From Phaeoceros laevis (lineage: Eukaryota > Anthocerotophyta > Anthocerotopsida > Notothyladales), in NCBI GenBank assembly GCA_049999765.1, contig JBNGIQ010008310.1:1-26124 (forward strand): 26,124 bases of DNA. The letters are read 5' to 3'. This document shows, piece by piece, positions 1 through 8,059 of this stretch. Numbering within the stretch: the stretch's first letter is position 1; each line of letters starts with the position of its first letter. A program made the translations under genes and the position numbers. Below the pieces are notes generated by a model that was not told where the DNA came from, made no database searches, and saw only the letters and a list, made by a program, of their open reading frames with translations.

Positions 1-8
1 TACGGTTT

Positions 9-89
9 AATGGCCTCACTAGGGCTTCCCATTGTCACTCTGTGCAGACTCTGCACAGAGTGACAATGGGAAGCCCTAGTGAGGCCATT
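9..89. repeat. Perfect 40-bp inverted repeat with 1-nt spacer
   Basis: The left arm (9-48) and right arm (50-89) are exact reverse complements of each other, separated by the single base C49. The arms stop matching at 8/90. A fold-back this perfect could extrude as a cruciform or transcribe into a long hairpin. It lies downstream of the 3' end of the first P450 gene. It could be a recent fold-back element or an assembly/chimera artefact at the edge of a read; the sequence alone cannot decide. Confidence 0.95.
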
Positions 90-330
90 GCAAAGGCAGT
101 GGAAGACCAGCTCGACTGTTCTCGTCATGATGATAGAGCAAGAGCTTATTCGTCAGTGGTTGTCCTAAAAATGTCGGTGACCTAAAACAACACGGCGTAC
201 CGGGCCGGGCTTAAGGCCAAGCCGCAAGTGGAACTTACACACATACACCGGAGTTGCAGAAAATGGCAATCACTGGCATAACATGTATACCACTTCAAAT
301 TAATTTCCATGCAATTAATTGATCAGCCCT
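90..330. other. Spacer downstream of P450 no. 1
   Basis: This 241-bp stretch between the palindrome and the P450 stop codon holds no recognisable gene. It should contain the 3' UTR of the minus-strand P450. Confidence 0.5.
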
Positions 331-2448
331 TTAAGCTTTAGCTACATGGACCCGTACGGGATGTGGCACCGCCTGTAAGGCCGAAGCTTTGTACAAGGTG
401 AGCCCTTGCCTCTCGCTCATGTCCAGGTCGTCCGGCCGGGCCACATCAGCGGGCAGCGACCAGCGGAAGGTATGCAGCAGCGTGGCGAGGGAGTAGTGCG
501 TCACGGCAAGCCCGAGCGACATACCCGCGCACAGGCGCTTGCCAGCGCCGAAAGGCAGCAGCTGGAAGTGATGACCGCGCAGGTCCACGTCATCCCTGCC
601 GCCTGCGTGGCCGGTAGCCAGGAACCGGCCAGGCTGGAAGCGGTGCGGATGTGGCCAGTAGGCGGGGTCCCGGCCCAGTGCCCACACGTTGACGTATACT
701 GTGGTGTTCGCGGGGATGTGGTAGCCGCCCACGCTGGCATCCTGCGTGGAGTAGTGCGGGAGGAAAGGCGCCGCAGGGTGCATTCGCATCGTCTCTTTCA
801 CCACGGCCTGCAGGAACGGCAGGTTGGCCACGTCGGCCTCGCTCACGGCCCGGCCGGCGCCCACCACGCGATCCAGCTCCTGTACGGCGTGCTCCATGTC
901 CGCCGGGTGCCGCAGGAGCTCTGCCATGGCCCATTCCACCGTGACGGAGCTGGTGTCGGTCCCGGCAATCAGCATGTCCTGGAGGGAGGCATGTGCATAT
1001 GCTCAGGATCCATGCCATTGGACATGCATGTATGCATGTAATGGAGCACTCACTAGCTTGGAGACAAGCTTGCAACAATGTTGGAATGTGCTTGCCATGG
1101 ATAAAAAGGATGGTGAACTCACCATGAGCAGAGCCTTGATGTCGGCGTCGGTGATGACGGCTTCCCCGTCCGAATGGGAGGATGATGACACCTGGCTGAG
1201 CATGACATCAAGAAAATCCCGAGGCTGCGAGCCTGGATTGTGGGCTTGGTACTGCCGGTGCTCCTGGATGACCTTGGAGAAGTAATTTTGCAGCTTCCGA
1301 ACTGTGTGCTCGAATTTAGCTTTGGGAAGGATAAATGTGTCGAGGAAGGAGAGCCATGGCACCGCGTCCCCAATGGCCTTCACTGACAGCATGTCGGTCA
1401 CCTCCCTCACAATGGTTATCAGTTCGCGATCATGGTCAGGATCCTGGACGCTGTCAAATTTGCCCCCCTCTGCTTCAAAATCAACAAGCACCTCCAGGGT
1501 CAACACATACATTAATTCCCCTTCCATTGAATGCCATGTGCTCGCAACATTCCTGGCATTCGAATTCTCCAAGCCAAGCCAGACATTCATGAATGCAGCT
1601 GCGTTTACAAACTTGTTCTTGAAAGCAAAAGACGAGCTCTGTTGGTGATGAGTTGATCCGGCCGTACGTACGTGTGGCACTATTTGCTTTGTGTTGAGGA
1701 TTGTGCACTTGGTAGGTGGTGATGGCAGCCTTGCTCATGCCCATCCTGGTGATGTTGTTGAGGTTGAGAGTCTGGAGCAGGTAGCCCAAGTCCACAGGCT
1801 GCCCCAGGTGCCTCCCAATCGCTTCCACCATGCGACCCACTTCCTCCACTCTCACGTGCTGCAGGTCCATGATCCTCTTGTTGGACAGCAACTCCACCGT
1901 CATCAGCTTTCTATAGATCCATGGGTGCGTACATCCAGACAACATAAATTTGTCATGTTACCACAAGCAAGCTTAAGGCTTAGCTACAGGTGAACCTTGG
2001 AAGGAATTTCAAGAGCATGACGTTCTCGGAAAAAGGTTGAGTACCGCATGAGTCTCCAATGCGGTCCATAAGGCTCGAACCCCACGTCCCTGCCCTTGCT
2101 GAAGACCAAACCGATGGTGTAGCCGCGAGGAGGGCGCGAGGCGAAGGTGGCGTCCTGGTGCTTCAACATCTCCTCAGCCACCGCCGGGGACTGCACCAGC
2201 ACCATGCCCCGTGATCCCAGGCGCAGCCACATGAGGGGACCGTACGTCTCTGCCAGCTTGTAGAAATCGGCGTGCAATTGCTTGGAGCGTATGAAGAGAA
2301 AGAGATTGCCGAACAAAGGCATCCCCGGAGGGCCTGGTGGCAACCTCCTACCAATCTTCCTCCTACTCCTCTGCTGGAGCACAAGCAGCGCCGCGGCTCC
2401 CGCCAGTAGTCCCACCAGCACCAGCTGCAACCACCATTGCTCCTCCAT
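331..2448 (-). CDS. Cytochrome P450 no. 1, CYP71-clan type, 4 exons, 545 aa
   Basis: Predicted exons on the minus strand are 2448-2045, 1910-1672, 1469-1123 and 978-331. They sum to 1638 nt, exactly 546 codons with the stop. Introns are GT-AG of 134, 202 and 144 nt. The protein starts with an ER membrane anchor (about residues 5-25, rich in L/A/V) and a proline hinge (LPPGPPG). It has a C-helix WRLMRK, an I-helix AGTDTSS (about 335), ExxR as KETMR (about 392), a PxRF-like FQPGRF, and the haem loop FGAGKRLCAG with the ligand Cys near 480. All catalytic motifs are canonical, so it should be a membrane-bound, NADPH-reductase-dependent monooxygenase. The substrate is not readable from sequence. 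It is paralogous to the P450s at 12982 and 23770, which share intron positions 1 and 2 but lack its third intron. Confidence 0.9.
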
Positions 2449-2683
2449 GGGATCCTTATGTACGTGCTGATCGATCCAGCACTGTCAACGGACGTCCATC
2501 CTGGAGATCTGTTTGGCAAGAGTCCTCCGAACCGCTTGGAAACAGCGGGCAATGTGACGGGCAACGCCCAAGTTATATTCCGGGCAGGCCGGAGTCGGTC
2601 AGGTCGTGCGGGCCTCGCCGGCAGCCCGCAGCCGCCTTCTCTCTCGAATCTTAGTGGCTTCTGTCTCGAATCTTATTTATTTC

Positions 2684-2783
2684 NNNNNNNNNNNNNNNNN
2701 NNNNNNNNNNNNNNNNNNNNNNNNNNNNNNNNNNNNNNNNNNNNNNNNNNNNNNNNNNNNNNNNNNNNNNNNNNNNNNNNNNN
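2684..2783. other. Assembly gap (100 N)
   Basis: A run of 100 N, the usual placeholder for a gap of unknown size. It interrupts the region upstream of P450 no. 1, so the promoter context there is uncertain. The sequence just left of the gap (about 2648-2676) contains a diverged piece of the 59-bp repeat found at 2916-3032, which suggests that repeats caused the gap. Confidence 0.95.
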
Positions 2784-2915
2784 GGATTAGAGCAAACAAA
2801 ATAGCAAATCTAGATAGATATGTCAATAAACCTAAATTAAGTAATCGCCAATCGCCTTGAAGTAAGAGTGAAATTTTTCCCTAAGTCTCGGATCACTATG
2901 CAGTAAGAGCCTTGA

Positions 2916-3032
2916 AAAATCTTAGTGGCTTGTGTCTGGAATCTTCGCAACATATGCGTGTACGTCTTGCACGTAAAATCTTAGTGGCTTGTGTCTGGAA
3001 TCTCGCAACATATGCGTGTACGTCTTGCAAGT
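2916..3032. repeat. Tandem duplication, two copies of about 59 bp
   Basis: The units 2916-2974 and 2975-3032 are nearly identical. Both begin AAAATCTTAGTGGCTTGTGT and run through CGCAACATATGCGTGTACG; the second has one base fewer. A third partial, diverged copy (CTTAGTGGCTTCTGTCTCGA) lies near 2650, left of the N gap. No coding frame is shared between the copies. Confidence 0.9.
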
Positions 3033-4142
3033 GGGCATTGGGCACTCCTCTGAGGTAGCTTTACGTTAGGTCATCACCGTGTTCACCACACTTTTCCGTG
3101 AACCACCTAGCGAACCACGTAGGCTTTCGCAAGTACAAGAGTCCATGGTGTGGCGCGCAGGTGCAGACTTAGTGCACTGACTTGCAGGTTCCAAGACTGA
3201 TTAACCCTTAATAGCCCAACGACCAAAAATGGTCAGTTGGGTCCGTTTACGATGCTTTCTACTTTCTCCTATGAGAAAAAATATTTTTTTGCTTTATATG
3301 GTATTGTTAGAAAGGTGACGTCATGACGGATAACATATCAATTTCTTTATCCGAGGCCGGTGCCCGGGCTTTTAGTGTTATCTGCACCTAGTTGGAACAC
3401 CATTTTCAAAAACTTTGTCCTGAACATACACAGGCTCGGCATCCTGGACTTTAGTAGGTGTAAGCCCACTTTTGTCGAGGTTTTGAGTTGTGCCCGCTGA
3501 TCAATGTGTTGGAGCCACATGTTGTTGACAAGTTTGTAAGGTGTTGCCGCATTGAAGATTCATCATCCTGAACCAGGTTCTTGAGAGGTTCTATGTACAG
3601 CATGCTTATGGAACAAACAAATTTTATGCTGCTACTCACAAGTAGTCGTCTGTTCAAAAAACAAAAAAAACTGGCCTCCAAGCATGCAAGCTGGTCAGAG
3701 ATTCCAGTGACTTGGAGACATGTATGCAAGCCATACATTTGCTAACAGGCAAGACATGCAGGAATCATGGTGTCACTGGGTGTGAGGGGAAGAGACCTGT
3801 CATTTGCTGGTTCAAGCTTTAGGCGAAACAAGGAGCTCAGCTCAAGTCATTGAGCTTGCTTGCACTTGTGATCAAATCCTGAAGATCAAAACCCATGGAC
3901 TCGGTACCTTCGGTGCAAAAATCCCGTGAACTGACACGCATGTCAGTGTAGTGTGATGGTGGCGTATACAGTGGTCAGGTTTAAATAGTACATAAAAACA
4001 AGGGATTGAAAATAACCACCCACCTTGCCATCTGGACTCTGGAGCATCCAGATTAATTGCTGCGTGAAGGACAACTCTCCTATTTTTCTCTCTCAATGTT
4101 GCGCCACCAAACAGGGGAAGGCCGAAAGTGGTGCCGGCTAAC
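3033..4142. other. Intergenic stretch without an intact gene
   Basis: About 1.1 kb of moderate-to-low GC sequence between the repeat and the F-box leader. No intact ORF with a recognisable domain is present. The only protein-like trace is a short plus-strand segment at about 3462-3561 that could be a PPR-type remnant (see findings). The reverse-strand ORFs at 3451-3738 and 3872-4096 show no motif I recognise. Confidence 0.5.
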
Positions 4143-4149
4143 TTATAAA
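4143..4149 (+). promoter_or_regulatory. Candidate TATA box of the F-box gene
   Basis: TTATAAA lies about 320 bp upstream of the F-box start at 4464. If used, transcription would begin near 4175 and the leader of roughly 290 nt would contain the whole 18-bp minisatellite. Assigned by motif and position only. Confidence 0.35.
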
Positions 4150-4222
4150 CCGCAGTTCGAGGGTTTTAGGCTTGGACACCGGTCGTGTCCCGGGCGTAAG
4201 GCTTTTTGGCCGTTGGACTCAG

Positions 4223-4346
4223 AGAGCTGTCCTCATCATCGAGACCTGTCCTCATCATCGAGACCTGTCCTCANNNNNNNNNNTCATCGAGACCTGTCCT
4301 CATCATCGAGACCTGTCCTCATCATCGAGAACTGTCCTCATCATCG
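4223..4346. repeat. 18-bp minisatellite with a 10-N gap
   Basis: About seven tandem copies of an 18-bp unit (GACCTGTCCTCATCATCGA) are interrupted by ten N at 4274-4283; the outermost copies have single substitutions. It sits 120-240 bp upstream of the F-box ATG, probably in its 5' leader. The unit is a multiple of three and is open in some frames, but none of those frames joins the F-box frame, so it is not read as protein here. Copy number is uncertain because of the gap. Confidence 0.9.
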
Positions 4347-4463
4347 CTGCTGCAGGCCTAGGTTGGCTCATTCTGGAAGGAGCGCGGCTGTGCTGCTGGG
4401 CTTCGCTCTGTTTTTTGTTGTTGCGACTTCGAAGCTCTTAGCTGATGCCCAAGCTACGGAAGC

Positions 4464-5828
4464 ATGGCGGTGGCAAAACAAGAGTGTCCTCCTGTCAACC
4501 AATTCGACAGGCTCCCGGAGGAAATCTGGACTCATAGAATTTTCCCCTTGGTCCCGCACGTGAGCCGCCTGCGCTGCCGCTGCGTGTGCTCCAAGTGGGA
4601 GCGCGTCCTCAAGGCGCTTGAGCAGGCTGCCAAGCCTGCCCCGGTTTGGTGTTTGGCAATTGGTGTGCACGTTCTCGGCGTGTCTGAGCATGGAGAGGAC
4701 ATTGACAGCCCTCTGCACTGCATCGCCATAGCTCCTTCCGGAGGTGTGGTTCCTCTCCCTCTGAGCTTCCCTCCTGACTGGGCACCCAAGGACAATGGAG
4801 GACTCCGCGCGGGGGGCGGTCTCGTGGCTTACCTGTGCCAAGGCCAGTACATGGTGGGGAATCCATTCCACAACATGTGGGAGAAGGTCGAGGCGGAGGT
4901 GAGGTCGCTGCCCTTCGTGAGGACTAGGTTTGAGCTGGTGGTGGACGAGTGTGATGGGAGCTACGACATTGTGGCGTACGGGATGAACGAGTTGTCAATG
5001 AAATCTCGGGATCAGCTCGGGTATGAACGGGACCACGACAATTGGGTGATCCAAGTCTACTCCTCCAAAACGCGGACTTGGAGGACGGGAGCAGCTGTTC
5101 ACCAAACAGTTTTCAGAGAGCTGTGTGATGTCTGTGTGTTTGAGAGGACTGTCTACTTCGTGGGATGGATTGGTGGCGTTCGCTTTCCTTCCTTGGGCAT
5201 GCAACCTTGGTTGCAAGACCATGCTGTCCAGGAACGGAGGCTTCAAGAGTTCAAGAAGTTTTACAGTCTGGTTATTTGGGCATACGATCTCGATAGCGAT
5301 AATGTCAGGGAAGTCGTGCCTTCAGCGCAGTTCTTTGCTGGAAAGGAATTGAAGTTCCCTTCAGATTACGAGCCATATGATTCTTCTATTCGGCTTCATG
5401 TCTCCAGGCAACCTTGCCAGGAGGCCAGCAGCTCCAGCAGCCTGCAGTTCAGCCTCATTGTCGCCGCTCGTTTGATGGGACCTACAAGAATGGGCGGGCC
5501 GTTTGAGGAGACGCTCTGCAGATTGCTTTTGAACGAGCAGAACCCCTCGCTCAGGTGCTGGGTGACCCAAGGCATGGTAAGACTTGATGAGCTAATCTTG
5601 GGAGGCCCACGGGCTGCTCTTGTTGCAGATACTTGGGGTGTCAGCGTCGTGGCCTATGGGGGTTTCAGTTACTCCAACCGTCTGCACCCGAGGGCTATGA
5701 TGAGGATCCTGTGCTACCAGAGAGATGAGCAGAAATGGGCGGAATGGCATGGATATGGGCCCCAAGGGATGCACATGGAGAAAGTGCCGGCTGTAGGATT
5801 TGTAGCTTGTGAATGTTGTGGGGGATAG
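4464..5828 (+). CDS. F-box protein, 454 aa
   Basis: Single-exon ORF. An F-box lies at about residues 14-50 (QFDRLPEEIWTHRIFPLVPH, then RLRCRCVCSKWERVL), with the LPEE start and the C-x-x-W end typical of the family. F-box proteins bind SKP1 and act as the substrate-receptor subunit of SCF ubiquitin ligases. The remaining 400 residues contain aromatic, beta-rich segments (for example VYSSKTRTWRTG and YFVGWIGG) of the kind found in kelch/F-box-associated propellers, but I cannot count clean kelch repeats. The start is the first ATG after the leader and puts the F-box at the N-terminus as expected. It ends with CECCGG. There is no sign of damage. The target is unknown, and no link to the P450/terpene genes is implied. 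Confidence 0.85.
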   Translation: MAVAKQECPPVNQFDRLPEEIWTHRIFPLVPHVSRLRCRCVCSKWERVLKALEQAAKPAPVWCLAIGVHVLGVSEHGEDIDSPLHCIAIAPSGGVVPLPLSFPPDWAPKDNGGLRAGGGLVAYLCQGQYMVGNPFHNMWEKVEAEVRSLPFVRTRFELVVDECDGSYDIVAYGMNELSMKSRDQLGYERDHDNWVIQVYSSKTRTWRTGAAVHQTVFRELCDVCVFERTVYFVGWIGGVRFPSLGMQPWLQDHAVQERRLQEFKKFYSLVIWAYDLDSDNVREVVPSAQFFAGKELKFPSDYEPYDSSIRLHVSRQPCQEASSSSSLQFSLIVAARLMGPTRMGGPFEETLCRLLLNEQNPSLRCWVTQGMVRLDELILGGPRAALVADTWGVSVVAYGGFSYSNRLHPRAMMRILCYQRDEQKWAEWHGYGPQGMHMEKVPAVGFVACECCGG

Positions 5829-7117
5829 TTGAAAAACGAGAGCTTCCTTGACACTTTGGGGAGCAGCACACCATAAACTTGTCAGCGATGTTCAACGCTA
5901 GGTTCCACTGTGTGGAGTGCCTTTCGAGATAACTCAGTTGAATTGTCGTAGTGTTCTCTGGAGAAGCAGAGCAGTGGAGTTGTTAGCACCTCTTGAATAC
6001 AGCGTTATTGTGCGAGTATGGGCTCAACCGCTACTCAATTGTGAGAAGCACTACTTGTGAGAAGTGTTTTTCCAGGTTTCGAGTTAAATGTTGGGCCCAT
6101 ACCCTCTTGGATACAGTGCTCGGTTGAAATTCCAGGGTTTGCTCTGCGTCAGAGGCAGCGGGTTCATGGTCAGATTAAAAGGAACACCAACTGCTCCAAG
6201 GAAAGCCCTGAGAGTTTGAGCAACTGTTGTCATTGACTATTCACACAGCTTGGTGAGCAAGTCTCCAAGGTTTACGTGTGAATTTGAATGAAGATTGCAA
6301 AGAAAAGTTGTGGTAACATTGTGCACGGTGACGGAATCGATGTCTAGCGAGAGGCAAATAGCAAGTGGTGGCCAGCTTTATCTTTGTGAGGACGTGTTCA
6401 GGATGGAGTCCTGATGGTGCCTTTCACCTTGCTTCTCGTAGAGTGAACCCGGGTTGATTTTGAGCAACAGCTCTGGACCAGCAACCAATATGTGAGACAA
6501 ACCACCTACCTAGGACATCGTTCGTAAGGAACCATGACGAAATGAAATGCGAGCAACTCCAACCTAGTTTTGCCAATCTCTCAGTGTAGGAACAAAAACA
6601 AAGGGGAAGTCATCACAGGAAGCCTTTCAGTGCTGGTGAGTGTCTCTATGGTGGCCTTTACTCCATGGACATGGTAGCAAACAAGTTTGAACAGACCTGA
6701 CAAACTGTGTTCACAATTGCTCTGGACAGCACTTCCAAAAATACCTTTACTGAATGAGGCCTGTAGAACTGAGAGTTGCATATTGCTGGCTGGCCAGCAG
6801 ATGCTCATCAATGGAGGTAAGTTATACATATCCTTCGCTTTAAATAGCACTCCTACATGTATCCTTCCCAACTGGTAAATATCCTCAGTTTCCTGTGCTA
6901 CAGAAATGGACTCTCAGCCAGTGCATCAAGTACACTATCATGTCTTTCAAGAAAAGGCTTACTTGCTTTGAAAAAAATGCCCACAAGACCAGCAATGTCT
7001 ACAAGTTCAATTAAGAAATCACCGAAAGTACTAGTCGGCATATTCTGACTCAGGATTCAAGAATTATCTATCTAGAGCTGCATATCTATTCTAAACAAAG
7101 ATCTGAACCTAAACATA
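5829..7117. other. Intergenic stretch, possible spliced non-coding transcript
   Basis: About 1.3 kb without an intact protein gene. The first several hundred bases are presumably the F-box 3' UTR. Between about 6590 and 7050, plus-strand splice-like signals are arranged in order: donor CTG/GTGAGTGT at 6636, acceptor TGGACAG ending 6729, donor GAG/GTAAGTTA at 6817, acceptor TGTGCTACAG ending 6903. The middle block 6730-6816 would be an exon of 87 nt. Reverse-strand ORFs here (6581-6871, and a 47-aa hydrophobic one at about 7039-6896) show no family I can name. Confidence 0.35.
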
Positions 7118-7133
7118 AAACCCTAAACCCTAG
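7118..7133 (+). promoter_or_regulatory. Double telo-box (AAACCCTAAACCCTAG)
   Basis: Two abutting copies of the telo-box motif AAACCCTA lie 91 bp upstream of the short F-box gene. Telo-boxes are known plant promoter elements bound by TRB/Myb-like factors and enriched near transcription starts of genes active in dividing cells. Two copies are too few to be an interstitial telomere. The role is assigned from position only. Confidence 0.5.
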
Positions 7134-7223
7134 ACTTCAGCACCTTGCATATATGAACAGTTGTGATAAGCACTCGGAACACAGAGTTGTAATTCATCGT
7201 GATTTCAGGGGTCACACGCCGTC

Positions 7224-7781
7224 ATGGCAACAGTCTACCTGTTTGCGCCGGAGGACTCGGACCTCCTCACAGGTTGGGCCACAGCCCTCAGGGTCGGGCC
7301 TGTGATGATGGATCCGTTGTGGAGGATGCTACCGGAAGAGTTGGTGGAGAGAGTGCTCCTCTTTCTGCCCAAGTCCAGCCAAGCCCGTCTCCGGCTTGTT
7401 TGCAAGCGGTGGAGGAAGCTCATGACTTGTTCTGCTTTCCAGGAGGAGACTACGTCGCTGTCCTTCCGCCGTGGCTACCCTATTTGCGCCATACCGGTTG
7501 TGAGCAGTCACTCCGAGTCGAAACTGCGGAGCATCTGCGATCACCTGGAGGAACGCTTCAAGGTGCGCAAGGTGGATGTCGAGTGCTTGAGGACACTACA
7601 AGGACTCAACTTCATTGAAATGGCGCCCAGTGAAGCCGGCCTGCCAGTACGAGCTAATGACTTGGCAGCCACTCTTAGGATTGAGTACATCGCAGATCCA
7701 GCCTATTCCCATGTGGAGTTGGCAAACACCATAATCGTCCTACTACTTACTACTTCTAAGCTCGAAGCTTGTAAGAGATAA
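7224..7781 (+). CDS. Short F-box protein, 185 aa, probably C-terminally truncated
   Basis: The F-box lies at about residues 33-67 (WRMLPEELVERVLLFLPK, then ARLRLVCKRWRKLM), followed by FQEETTSLSFRRGYPIC, a segment often seen just after the F-box in plant F-box/kelch proteins. After about residue 90 the sequence loses similarity to anything I recognise and ends at residue 185. Family members usually run to 350-450 aa with a C-terminal substrate domain, which is absent here. An alternative ATG at 7305 would bring the F-box closer to the N-terminus. The broken minus-strand copy at 21278-21524 is a close paralogue. It could be a functional short F-box protein or a decayed one. Confidence 0.65.
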   Translation: MATVYLFAPEDSDLLTGWATALRVGPVMMDPLWRMLPEELVERVLLFLPKSSQARLRLVCKRWRKLMTCSAFQEETTSLSFRRGYPICAIPVVSSHSESKLRSICDHLEERFKVRKVDVECLRTLQGLNFIEMAPSEAGLPVRANDLAATLRIEYIADPAYSHVELANTIIVLLLTTSKLEACKR

Positions 7782-8059
7782 CTACTTCTTCGTTGATTGA
7801 TCGAAACGTTTTGGAATCTGCGTACAGGAAAAAAAAGGGAAGGATGGAAGGAGGAGCGACAACGGGGCATCCACTTATCGCTCCTCTTGATAAGATGCCT
7901 TCTCTGTGGGGCCATGTCAAATTGTCAACCCGCACTTGGCCTACTTGGGCCTACATATCGATACAGTATATGAAAGGGCTCCCGGCTGTCCACGGGTTGT
8001 CGGTTGGTTTCGCTTGCTATCAACAGTTGATGCAGGCGTGCGCAAAAAAACTTGCTGAG

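Noticed and set aside
406-1041. Plus-strand 211-aa ORF opposite the last exon of P450 no. 1
   Set aside because: GC-rich antisense shadow of the P450; the same happens at 13006-13623 and 23731-24021.
4057-4563. 168-aa ORF through the minisatellite into the F-box gene
   Set aside because: Repeat-driven open frame that overlaps the F-box start out of frame; no family features.
6896-7039. Minus-strand 47-aa hydrophobic ORF, vaguely like a membrane-protein exon
   Set aside because: Too short to identify, lies opposite a candidate plus-strand exon, and I could not find matching neighbours to build a gene.
7118-7133. Interstitial telomere repeat
   Set aside because: Only two units; better explained as a promoter telo-box pair.
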